This document shows, piece after piece, positions 12,140 through 23,292 of a stretch of DNA of 64,000 nucleotides. The stretch's first letter is position 1, and every line of letters starts with the position of its first letter. Below the pieces are notes generated by a model, which ran no database searches, was not told the origin of the DNA, and worked only from the letters and a program-made list of their open reading frames with translations. The stretch lies in NCBI GenBank assembly GCA_025266875.1, contig JALLLT010000011.1:930001-994000 (forward strand). Reading direction: 5' to 3'. The DNA is from Fennellomyces sp. T-0311. Taxonomy: Eukaryota > Mucoromycota > Mucoromycetes > Mucorales > Lichtheimiaceae. The translations under genes were made by a program, and so were the position numbers.

Positions 12140-14223
12140 CTACTCATACACAACAGTTTCCACATGTTGCTTTGCGTAAGATATACTTTCTTCGGTAACC
12201 GATGAGCAGCCTATTACTTTCAGTTGAGATAATCCACAGACATCGGGGATCTTCTTGAGAACCATCTCCTGAATTCCTTGATTTGTGACGTGCGGTAACC
12301 CTTTCAAAATCACAGTGGACAACATGGAATGCTGGCTTAGAGCCGTTACTAGGCTATCTGTAATAACATCCATCTCCGCGAGCTCGAGATGTACAAGTTG
12401 GAGCTTAAGCGCTTCCAATAGATTACTGAGACCCAGCGCCGTTACGCTCGTGAGGCAACGCAATGAAATTTGATTCAGGGATCGTACTTTTGCCATTGAG
12501 GCAAGTACTGGGTCGGTTATTTGAGGGGAGTTTTGAAAGCTAATTGAGCCCAGGACCCTGTCTGTGCCAAATGGAGGAGGGATAGCAGCGTATCTGTCGA
12601 ACAGTTGAATCAGACTTGTACCGGCTCCTGTAGTGTATATGTGCGATATCCCGAGGGCTACCACCGGGGGAATGATCATAAGAGTATCGACTAACTCATG
12701 CAGATCGGATATGCCAATGATATTAAGGTATTTCAACGTAGTGGTATTGCGAATGGATCGTATGATAAATGATTGGGTCCACCTATTCGAGCAAAGAGCC
12801 AAGTGGGACAGGTTTTTGAACTTGAAATTGGGATATGCTGTATAGAACCGTTGAACGATCTGCTTGGATAATCCTGAGACCTTGAATAGAGCACCGCACA
12901 GAGTTCTCTTATATTTGAAAATGAACCGCAAAAGAACATCAGCGGATATTGGGGACCCAGTATCGAAAATATAGACCTTCCGAAGCCCTCGAGGCTGGGC
13001 GCGAGTCGAGCCGTCCAATTTTATCACTTGGTTAATAGCGTTGTACGCAAGGATCTCCAAATTTGGTGCATAATCCATGACAGGATCAAAGACGGTTTGA
13101 TCGCTCCCCTGCATGACAAGTGCACGTAGTGACTGGCATCGCTGCAGCACTGTTTTGATGTTTTCTCCAGTGATTGAGCTCGACTCCAACTTCAGAAAGC
13201 TGAGCGCGGAATGCTTTTCCATTGTTGAGAACTCGCCTACCAGCGTTGCCATTGACGATGTAGTGGTATAGCATAAGTCTGTCAGTCTGCAGCACGAAAG
13301 GAGTATATCCGCCAAAGTAATTGCATTTCGGTTCTCACCAAGGTCAACGGAGAGGCTTGTTAAAGTTTTACGGACTTGCCAAAGCGCAACCGTTGTTCTT
13401 CCAAAGTACTGTATAAAGCCACTTGTGGCCGGTGCTGTGCTTCCATGAAGGTTTCATTAACATGCACAGCTAACGCGAGGGTGTGCTTACCCGTTAGTTT
13501 GAGAGATCGCATTTTGTGAAAGTGGTTATTGGCCATGTGTTGGAGGCAGTCAGAACGCAGTTGCTTATTTTCAGTGTTAATTTCGAGGACCAGGATGTGT
13601 TGCCCGATGTATGGCATTACGCTGACGAGCTGCATGTTTTCATGGCACCCATCTATGACCAGGTCCGTCCATGCCGCAGAACAACCCAACGTCCGTGCGC
13701 GCCACACGCGGGAAACCGATAAGCACGCCGCTTTACCTTCTCTTGACAGCATTTGGATTATACTATCACCAAGTTCGGTCGGAAGCGCCGCAAGAAAGTC
13801 GACGCGTGCTTGGCTTTGCATGGTTGCGTTCATCTTTCCCTTTGCAAGTCGTTGGATTTGAGTATGGTCTAGAGCCGCCGCTTCCAATCCTTGGTTGTAC
13901 GTGTCAATAGCGCGGGATTGTCGACCAAACATGGAAAACACGTCGCCTTTGCGCGCATAGCCGACACCAAGTTTTGGTGCATAGTCGATCATTTTCTGTG
14001 CGTCAATACAAGCTGAATCGTAATGACCTTGTTTGGCATGAGCGTATGCACGAATGTCAAGCAGGACCAAGAGGTGGGATTGACACAATTGGTCAATGAC
14101 AGTGGAAGCATCATCAATGACTTGCTGGTAATTGCAGGCCTTAATGGATGTGTCGAGTTGCCAAAGTAATTCTTCAAGCAACTTCAAGTTAATCTGCTTA
14201 ATCTGAAGGACGGTGTCAACCAT
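12140..14223 (-). CDS. TPR / F-box / LRR protein, Dia2-Pof3-like (paralogue c)
   Basis: Exons 14223-13491 and 13434-12140 total 2028 bases, 675 residues. TPR-like helices (VGYARKGDVFSMFGRQSRAID) precede the F-box (VDFLAALPTELGDSII ... SRVWRARTL) and the LRR tail, which contains LKVIGCSSVTEESISYAKQHV. The 56-base intron is phase 1 like those of its siblings. This copy is the most divergent in the LRR part: its counterpart of the conserved FW-x-x-x-GIQ motif reads ALCSNRWTQ. No internal stop is seen. The substrate-binding LRR face appears to have changed more than the F-box, which is what would be expected if the target differs, but this has not been measured. Confidence 0.78.
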
Positions 14224-14733
14224 TGCTTGTGGGAAACCAAAGACGGAACGACTGTTCCGAGGTCCCCGAAATCAGAATGATACACGTTCGGGGTCGTTCC
14301 TGCTTGCTAACTGAAAGCTTTCTGCTTCACATACTTCTGCACTCACCTCCTGGTAATCTTTATGCATACTGCTACTGTCGACTTTTCCAGATGGACTTCC
14401 TTTCATTGAGCATGCCTTGTACCAGCTAATCTTCTACGTTTGGTAAATATTCCAGATCAAACACGCTCCAAGCACCTGAAGTCGCTCAATGGAGGTCTTG
14501 AGTCACAGGAGGAATCCTCGAAATAGCCTAAAGTCGAGTTGCTGAGCTGGGACCACGGTGTCCGTCGTCGCCGCTTTTACTTTCTGTATCTTGGGAAAGT
14601 CGGACGTAGTAGCCTTTCAAACTGGAAAGCGTTCGTGGAACGCTTCATTTAAAGGATGCTCAGGACCTCGACTATGGAGTCTACAAATAAAGTGACCCGT
14701 GCTTTGTGTTCCCAATCTAGTCATTTTATTCTT
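14224..14733. other. Intergenic gap between paralogues c and d
   Basis: About 510 bases. Only short, featureless open frames are present; I see no repeat or gene. It should contain the promoter of c. Confidence 0.4.
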
Positions 14734-16817
14734 CTAACTGAAAATTACAGTCTTCACTTTTTGCTTCGCATACTGGATACACTCTTCAGTCATCACACAG
14801 CATCCCTCTACAGTCAACTTCTTCAGGCAATGACATCCTCCATCGAGTACATTCCGTACCCCTTGAACCGTCACATATGATAGCTTGCTTAACTTGACTT
14901 GCTGCAAATTCTTGAGTTCACCCACCGTGGCCATGTGGTTGTCCGTAACAGCGTCCAACTCGATAAGAGTCACAGATGTCAATCCCTTGTCAACCTTGTA
15001 AAAAAACTCGTTGATCCCCTCGCCAGTAACGTTATCCAATTTGCAAAAAGTCACCACGCGCAATGTTTTGATGTCAGCCAGTGAAGCAAGTACTGTATCC
15101 GTTATCTCTGAGCAATAATGGAATGCAACAATTTGCAAGGACGACTGGGTTTCGGAAAGCTTTGCGTACTTGCGAAAAAGTGTAATCAAACTCGAACTGT
15201 ATGTAATGGTATACGTATGTGATATATGCAATTCTGTCAGTGGAGGGATCTTCATCATAACATTGGCCACATCTTGCAGGCCATATATGCTTCCTATACG
15301 CAGGTAAGTGAGAGTTTCTGTACCACATATGGCTCGTAGCATAAGTTCCTGTATTCCTTGAAGGCACCAAAACGTCAGCCTGTTCAGCTTTTGAAACTTT
15401 AAATTCGTATATGTGATACTGAATTGCTGAAACTCGTTTTGGGGAATCACCGAAATGTTTGAATATATTTCAACAAGTGTTGCCATATTTTTGTAAAGCA
15501 ATGGAAGAATTTGCGAAGCCCGTATCGCGACGCCATCATAATGCGTGTAGATCCTCTGTAATCCGGATATACTGTTAGGGACTTTTTCTTGCAACTCTTG
15601 AATTTGATGCTTATGATTGTAGCCCAGAATCTCCAGGTTTGGAGCGTGCAAATTGATTGAATTCAGGACTGTTGAGTCACATCCGTTCATAACAAGACGC
15701 CGCAATTGCTGACATCGTTGGAGTAGCACTTGAATATCCGCACCAGTGATCGTACGTAAACTCAACTGTAGGCTTGCGAGGGAATGGTCATTCCGCAGCA
15801 GCGTAAAATCACCAACTAGAGTAGACATTGCGTATCCAGCTACGTATGTCAGCTTGACGACGGAGCAACATGCAGTAAGTATCTCTGCTAGTTTTATGGG
15901 ATCTTGACTTGAAGAGAAATCCAAATGGAGGGTTGTCAATGTACGCCTCGTCTCCCAGAAAGCGACAGAGACCGCCGTTGCATATTCCTTGCGTAAATTC
16001 TGTGTGGAATCCTCTAACAAAAGTACAGCAAACGACTATGAGAGAACATGGAAACCATTGTTGAATGTTGGAAAAACTTACCAGACATCTCTAGCGATTC
16101 TATCTTAACAAATAATCCATTCTTCATGTGCTCAAATAAGATACTGGGAGCTCCTTTCAATGTCGAGTTAACCTTCAGGTGTTGAACGTGATGGGCAAAG
16201 TAAGGCATTATGTTGAACAGACAGATGCTAGCGGGATCACCACAGACCGACAGGTCTCTCCACAATTGCTCGCAGCATAAAGTTCGCTCCCTCCATGCTT
16301 TCGAAATGCTCAGGCAGTTGACGGCTGCTGCTTGTGGTAGCTGAGATAGGATTTGATTTGCTATTTCAACAGGTGACTTTGTGATGATGTCAATGCGTGT
16401 TTCATTCAAATCGATTGCTGCTTCTCTGGCTATCTTGAGATTGTCAAACCGGGAGCTGTCGGGAGCTGCATTTTGAATTCCTTCGTCATATGCTTCGACT
16501 GCTTGGATTTGATATCCGTACAGTGAAAGTATCATCCCTTTTCGAAGGTATCCAGCCACTTTTGTCGGTGAATAGCCGATCATTCGTTGCGTATCCGTAA
16601 TAGCCAAATCCGGTCTACCTTGTATGGCGTAGGAGTATGCTCGATTGTCAAGAAGATCCAACAGCTGGGAAGTCAAAGTTTGGTCGATCGCTGAGGTGGC
16701 ATGACGAATCGCTTGTTGGTACTCTCTAGCACCGTTTGCTCTACTGAGCCTTTGGAGTGTCTCTTGTATAGGTCCCATGTCAATCACTTCCGCTGGTGGA
16801 TAAAAGGTAGTATTCAT
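14734..16817 (-). CDS. TPR / F-box / LRR protein, Dia2-Pof3-like (paralogue d)
   Basis: Exons 16817-16082 and 16013-14734 total 2016 bases, 671 residues. The TPR part contains VAGYLRKGMILSLYGYQIQAV. The F-box reads IDIITKSPVEIANQIL ... SKAWRERTL, and the LRR tail ends in GCCVMTEECIQYAKQKVKT. It is the intact sister of pseudogene b: both share the same exon 2 opening (STQNLR or SQNLR), the same LRR spacing and an almost identical C-terminus. Paralogue c lies between the two, so the tandem order is not simply the duplication order. The start is the ATG giving the common TPR length. Confidence 0.8.
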
Positions 16818-17678
16818 TTTTTTTGGGTGATGAAAAGAAGTAAGCGGGCACCTATTTGGTATTTTTTGCTGATATATATATCACTTACTAGTAGATAACC
16901 ACATGATGGAAGTAATAAACGAGTTCAAGCATGTTTTACTATTTGGCCACATGCATCGGCGGATGCCAAGTTCATGGCCTGTCAATAACAACAATATGAC
17001 AGCCATATGGTCATTTGGTCCTCTTATTTATCATGCAAAACTTAGTGCCAGTGTGTCTAGAAATTCTATTGTATGAATGGTCGCTTTCTAGATAAAGAAT
17101 TAAGAGTCTAAAATAAAGAAGTAATATGTGACGGAAATAGTCAAATAAGGCGGATGCTTTAGCATGGCAATTCTTGTCATCTACATCTCATAATGCTCAC
17201 CAAGCCGAGTATATTATGCTGTTTTTCAAGAAGTTGCTCGCTTGCCATCAGATGTCATTCGATGATATATATGGTTTTGTGCGACAATGTGTCCGGTGTA
17301 TATATCCGGAAAAGCGGATATAAAAAGAGATATCGGTTGCGGCGCGCGTCGTTCCATTGTGTTTCGACCCGAATGTATAAATAGAAATTAAGTGTTTTTA
17401 ATTCCCATGTTTTTCTGTTCATCTTGTCGCCATACGTATTACAACTGTATTCATACACCATCTACGTTCTTCTTTCCAAACTTCGAATTACGATATCAAG
17501 TCCACAAAGGATTGATCGCCATTGGTTACTGATCCAATCCACTGAGGATCCCGTTTTTTTAAACTTGTACCATCCGTAGTAAAGCGTGTGTACATTTATA
17601 TTACCTATTACATCCCACAAAAATCCGCGCTAAAAGTGTATACTCACACTGCTGTAGAACTACAAAATCAAAAGCAGA
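16818..17678. other. Intergenic region upstream of paralogue d and the HET gene
   Basis: About 860 bases separate the divergently transcribed paralogue d (-) and HET gene (+). The sequence is AT-rich with several TATATA stretches. I find no gene in it. It probably holds both promoters. Confidence 0.4.
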
Positions 17679-19388
17679 ATGTATATCACTTACGAAACCA
17701 GACAATGGAGCGACCACGTCGAAACTGAAGAAGGTCATCTTTCTTATTTTATGGAAGACCGCCAATATGATCAGCCACCGAAAAGATTGCCTGCACCGTT
17801 ACCCAAACCGGGATTCATGCCCACCAAGCTCGTACGGATATCTGACATGCAGGTTGTTTCAGGTGCCACAGTAAACGAAGGATATTGTGCTCTATCCTAT
17901 TCCTGGGGCCAATCTGGTGAATCTGTCCTTAATCCGGTCACAGGCAAAAGCGAGCGAGTTGATCGAGGAAAACATGAGATCGTTTTTCCAGCCAAAAATG
18001 CAATAGTCAAGATGTTTCCCGCTCTTACACCCAAATCATTAGTTCATTTTGAGGATATCATTCAGAGAATATCCCGCGATTTCAACATTCAGTACATTTG
18101 GTTTGACCAGAAGTGTATTGACCAAGGCAACAAAGAGGAAAGGAAACGTGAGATACGGCAGATGCATCGAGTCTACGGTAACGCCTACTGTACCCTGGTA
18201 TTGGTGCCGGAAGTTCGAGTCGCTTTAGTAAAGCGAAAATGGAGACGATGGGCACGAAATCCAAACCTTCAATCTATTCATCTGGACTACGGAATACACA
18301 TATCTAATTGGAAAACCAGGATGTGGACATTAGAAGAAGCTCTTTTATCCCAAAGGTTACTTTTTGTCGGTCAGAATGTACATACTTGGTGGTACAAAGT
18401 GAGGAGCCGAGAAAACTTTGTACACGAGCTTTGTCAAGAGCCAAGAGAATTCAAGGTTAATACAGTACTATCCCAGGCACATTCTCGCAAGACTACCAAA
18501 GAACACGACAGAATATATGCTCTTGCCAATCTTTTCCCTGAAATTATGGATGATATTACCGTCGACTACGAGCAGCCTGTCCTTGATCTGATGATTCGTT
18601 TTTATGGCCGTTTAGCGGAAAAGGAAATTACCATTTTATGCTTCGCAGGCAAACGAAATGTATTTTATCCAAAGCTCGGTGTCGGGGAGGAGGACCACAA
18701 GGATGATACCATTAAAAAGTATGATTTGCCATCGTGGACGGGCGCGGCTGGCTTACACGAAGAAGACAGTACTCTTAAAACCCACTTTCGAAACTACAAG
18801 ATTACCGGCCGATTCATGCAAGTGACGTCAACTGCGATAACGAACGATCAATTTAGTAGCGATTACCCGGCTACGTTATCCATAGACGACCTTTCACCTT
18901 GGCCCACTAACCCGGATACTCTTCTTTTTGTTTCTGTCAAGACGTCTGACCACAGCGGTACCAAAATAATATTTATTGCCAGTGGACATAGTATGGACGG
19001 TGGATCCAGTGATAAAAGCAAAAAAGAGGTGCAAGAGAATATACTCGGACAGGCATCCCGGATGTTTCGAGTCGTGGCGCAAATAATGCCTCTCAAGAAG
19101 GAAAATCTGTTCTGGGCGGATAGTAAACTGCCGCACTCAGAGTTTTCGGTTTTCCATTTTGAGCTTACAGAGCTTAACCCTTCCGGTCCTTATATTATAC
19201 TTTCTGGAATACCATTCGACTTTAAAAATTCAGCCGATGAACCCTGCCATGGTAAAAGATGGTATCCGGTAATACGAAAGCACGATGATGATTACTACAA
19301 GGCCATCGGTCGATGTTTATTACGAGGAAACGATCATTTTTTTTCTGACTACAATAACGCACCTGAACAAACATTTGTTATTCAATGA
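17679..19388 (+). CDS. HET-domain protein (heterokaryon-incompatibility type)
   Basis: A single uninterrupted frame of 569 residues begins at the first ATG. The HET domain occupies about residues 65-235 and its three conserved blocks can be read in order: GYCALSYSWG, then IQYIWFDQKCIDQ followed by MHRVYGNAYCTLVLV, then a Trp/Arg-rich block ending in RMWTLEEALLSQRLLFVG. HET domains are fungal death-inducing domains that trigger cell death when incompatible hyphae fuse; they resemble TIR domains in fold. No NACHT, WD40 or other partner domain is obvious in the C-terminal 330 residues. The gene has no introns, unlike most genes here, and sits inside the F-box array. Its function in this organism is not known. 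Confidence 0.85.
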   Translation: MYITYETRQWSDHVETEEGHLSYFMEDRQYDQPPKRLPAPLPKPGFMPTKLVRISDMQVVSGATVNEGYCALSYSWGQSGESVLNPVTGKSERVDRGKHEIVFPAKNAIVKMFPALTPKSLVHFEDIIQRISRDFNIQYIWFDQKCIDQGNKEERKREIRQMHRVYGNAYCTLVLVPEVRVALVKRKWRRWARNPNLQSIHLDYGIHISNWKTRMWTLEEALLSQRLLFVGQNVHTWWYKVRSRENFVHELCQEPREFKVNTVLSQAHSRKTTKEHDRIYALANLFPEIMDDITVDYEQPVLDLMIRFYGRLAEKEITILCFAGKRNVFYPKLGVGEEDHKDDTIKKYDLPSWTGAAGLHEEDSTLKTHFRNYKITGRFMQVTSTAITNDQFSSDYPATLSIDDLSPWPTNPDTLLFVSVKTSDHSGTKIIFIASGHSMDGGSSDKSKKEVQENILGQASRMFRVVAQIMPLKKENLFWADSKLPHSEFSVFHFELTELNPSGPYIILSGIPFDFKNSADEPCHGKRWYPVIRKHDDDYYKAIGRCLLRGNDHFFSDYNNAPEQTFVIQ

Positions 19389-21132
19389 ATCTTACATAAG
19401 CTGTTCCCGTTATGACGCACTTATGAGATACTTTCCACCTAAACACCTTCGTTAACTTTAGAATTGCCTAAACCGTTATAGCTACAGATACAATGCAAAG
19501 CACATCATCTCTGTTTTGTTTGTTTCAATTATTGGAAATATACGTTACGCCATCTATTGGCTGAATCAGATGCATAAATGTACACCACATGAACACAGCC
19601 TGCTCTGCGAATCTCTGTCGATTTTACCAAACGCTTTTTTTCAAATATGCTTACCGCCACTTATAACCAATAGTATAGATTAGCGAATTGACAAAATTCT
19701 TTCTGATTTACAAATACTAATAAACCTCGCCTACTTGTGAAATTACTTTATTCTTGCAAGCCGACATGATATGTAACCATAAGCATCCACTGATGATCGC
19801 CCAATGCTAGTTCATGCAAAGACAGCGACGAGTTATCTCAACAGCCTTCAGTTCAATACTAGACCTGGCGTTTATTTCGCTTAATCACCCCTTATTTTGA
19901 CAGCAAATAGTTATATAGCTACTCTCCATTTATAAAATCTTAAATTAACCTTACACGTTATATAAATCTGTCGCTTCAATACCGTATCCAACACACTTTT
20001 TACAGTGACCAAAACAAGCGTACACCGTAATAGTTCCTTATGCTGGTAAATTTCATATTCTAACATTATTTTGAGCCACTTATTTTGATCGTTGCTGCTT
20101 AAGTAAACGTGGCTATGGAATACAGAACACTGTGCTTGTCTTATAGAAGTAAACTTCGTACATATCAATTTTATACAATTCTGAGAACAATTGAAAAAGT
20201 TAATCGTTATTACGTACTGAAATGCTGTTTTTAATCTTTCTTCCTAAAACGACTCGTCATAACTTGCCTGTTACCCCTGTGTGTTGTATTTCTAACCAAA
20301 CATTACTGCAAGTACGCCGCAATGACCGAATAAGCCCGTATGAGGAGCTACATTGTTGTAAAGGGAAATTGTTTGTGTAAGGTAATTCTGTGTGAAACAG
20401 GGTCCACAAAGTAGGTTGGAATATAGAGAAATAGAAAAGGTGAGTTAACCAAATACAGATATAAGCTCCTGTCTTGGGCTTTGAAAGGTATGATCAAGAT
20501 AATTGAGGTCAAGTTAACTGCTTTATTTCATTTGATTCAACAAGGGTATTTATATGTTTCTGTGGATATGCTGACTGTGGATACATCGGGCTATGCCGGA
20601 GGTAAAAGGTGGGTTAGATAGGAATTACAACTAGCAAGAGATCCGAATGCGGAAGAAGATAAACGAAAGTGCAGATGCACCATATAATAGAATAGGTCGG
20701 TAGCTTGGGAAGATCAGAACGAGAAAAAGGATATACATCAAGTGCAGATGCACCATATAGTTGAATGAAGGTCAATACAAAGGTCAAGTGCGTGCCAAAA
20801 AAGGGGAAGGTAGCATAAACGAAGAGGGGCCGAGAAATTTCGTTACAACGTATTTCAGGGCGCTTACAGGATAAATTTATCTCTTTGGCATCTGCTTGAT
20901 ACTTTAGATACAAGGGAAGCGGCAATACTAGTCACATACGCAAGCAAGAGGCCTCTGTACAGTAGCCTAAAGCAATTCCAATCTACGTATAAGCGGGTGC
21001 GTGTAAAACCGTGCATTTGAACTTTCAGTAAAATGTGTTTAAGAAAACCTGATATTATTTGGAATTTTTAGAACCCTGGATAAAAAGCAAGTCGTGCCAG
21101 GTGAACCAAGTGAGGCTACTCCTTGTCCCTTA
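19389..21132. other. Long intergenic region with a short direct repeat
   Basis: About 1.7 kb without a supported gene between the HET gene and the MFS permease. An 18-19 base segment (AGTGCAGATGCACCATATA) occurs near 20670 and again near 20740, as part of a loosely repeated unit of about 70 bases. The rest is AT-rich. Small open frames exist but show no family features. Confidence 0.4.
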
Positions 21133-22895
21133 ATGGAAGAAGATATGTCACAAAAAAATAATACTGGTCGAAAACCATTTGTGTACACTGAAGGAGAGAG
21201 AAAACTTTTAAGAAAGATCAATATCATTTCGGTACCGTTTCTTTTCGCTGCCGTTTTTTTACTGGTAATTTAAAGCTGCACAAAAAAAAGCAGAAACTTA
21301 TATTGGTTAAAAACTACATGTCTGTACTTTAGCATATGAATAGATCGGTTCTCAATATTTCGAGCACCCTTGGCCTTTTTGAAGATACCGGTATTAGTGG
21401 TAGCCAGTATAGATGGCTAGGATCACTTTACTATATTGGTAATGTTGCTTTTCTGGTATGTATATGTGTGGACTATATACATTATTACTTAAACGTGAAT
21501 ATAGCTTCCAAACCAATATCTTCTGCAGCGCCTTCCTCTTTCAAAGTATCTGGGAACAACATTGATTATTTCGGGCATCATTGTCAGTTGTAATGCATTA
21601 GCAAGTAATTTCACACAGTTGGCTGCCCTTCGCCTATTATTAGGAGGTTTTGAAGAACCGGCTTACCCGTGTAGGTTTAACCGCACAGTACGTACCATGC
21701 TTATTAATCGATAACTTTGTTTAAACAGGTACATACTTGCTCATTGGTACTATTTATCGCCGCAGTGAGCAAATTATATGGTTTCGCCTTGTAGCCATGG
21801 GACCGGCAATATCCCATTTTTTTATTGCGCTACTGGGATACGGATCCCTAAGCTTGGATGGAGCTTATGGATTACGTGCATGGAGATGGTATAATGTTAG
21901 ATTTTCTTAGGCTACAGTATATCACTCTAACTTAGCATTTCCAAGGTGTATGATTACCTTAGGCTGTACTACAATATGTGTGGGTCTCCTATACTTCTTT
22001 TTCCTACCAGACAAACCAAAATCAAGGTGGTACCGGCTCTCAGAAGAAGAGAAAAAGATTGTTGATGAGCGAATCCGCGACTCGGGTTTGATACAAAATA
22101 GAGTGATAAAGTACAACCACATTAAGGAGGCTATACGAGAACCACAACTTTATACGCTTGCTATTCTAAGCTCGTTCCTTCTCAATTTACAGAATGGCTG
22201 CATTGCCAATTTTAGTGCCCTTATTATTAAGGGTATGGGATTCTCTGTGAGTCACGCATTGTAAACCATCAGTAAGCACATATGGACAAATTAAATTAAT
22301 GGAAGACTGTAACGCTATTTGTTGCAATACACATCAATAGAATATAGAGACTATACTCTTCGGGATTCCTAGTGGCCTTGCAAGTATGGTAGTTATATGT
22401 ATAGCAATGTACCTTAGCTACCGTCTTCGCGAGCTTGGATACTTTGGTGCACTATTCACGTCGGTTTCGCTTCTCGGGGCATTACTACTTACAGCCCTTC
22501 CAGCCGGAAAAACTATGCTTTCCGGATTGTTCCTAGCCAGTGTAGGGCCTTCCGATGTACTTTGTCAAACGATGTTTTCTATCAATGTGACCGGATATAC
22601 AAAAAGAATTTTCTACATCGGAGCTAGCGCTGCCTCTTTATGTCTCGGAAGCTTTGTGGGGCCCTTACTTATGTTCGAAAACCAGGCCCCAAGGTACCTC
22701 AATGGAATGCTTGTATATATGGTTGCCGATTCAATAGCTGTAATCCTATTTTTATATACCCGACAAATTTTTGTTAAAGAAAACTTACGCCGGCAAACGC
22801 TGAAGGATCAAGGCAAGATTCCAGACCCGCCTAGCAACAGGGAAGAAATTGATTGGACCGATGTCGAGGACCTCAACTTTGTATACAAGCCTTAA
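21133..22895 (+). CDS. MFS permease, allantoate/anion:cation symporter (Dal5-like)
   Basis: Six exons (21133-21264, 21333-21455, 21505-21670, 21729-21888, 21946-22246, 22341-22895) sum to 1437 bases, or 478 residues, typical of the family. The Dal5-type signature is visible: YTEGERKLLRKIN at the N-terminus, then EDTGISGSQYRWLGSLYYIG after the first helix. Later come LRLLLGGFEEPAYP and FFFLPDKPKSRWYRLSEEE in the central loop. Further helices follow, and the protein ends in a short cytoplasmic tail. These transporters import organic anions such as allantoate, nicotinate or pantothenate; the substrate cannot be told. The exon 4/5 junction (RWCMITLG) is a few residues shorter than the usual motif and may be misplaced. 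No lesion is seen elsewhere. Confidence 0.82.
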
Positions 22896-23292
22896 TAATT
22901 TTCTTACAAGTCTATGTATATCTTGGTGGCTTTCCGTATACTTTAAATGAACCATACCTTTTATACGATAAACAAACTATGTCAGATCTAAACATGCACG
23001 ACGGTATCTGATTTAAGACACCGTACAGTTGACTTATTACCAATCGATATGATGCTGTCAGTACAGACTGTCCGTGGATAACCATTTTTATGCTAGTAAT
23101 ACATTCATTCTATATAAAGCTATATTTAAAAGTGATCCAGATTTCTTGCTTATATAGCTAAAGCTACAGCTATAGAGCTATAACTCTGTATCTTCGTCCT
23201 TGATCTCCATTAATGACTTCTAAGAATCGCACTTTCATTACTAGCTACTCAGCTTCAGCTGGAAAGGTCTGAGATGAACAGCCATGCATTCC
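22896..23292. other. Intergenic region between MFS permease and paralogue e
   Basis: About 400 bases where two genes converge. Near 23150-23190 there is a run of AGCTATAGAGCTATA-like short inverted repeats. No gene is seen. It likely holds both 3' ends. Confidence 0.4.
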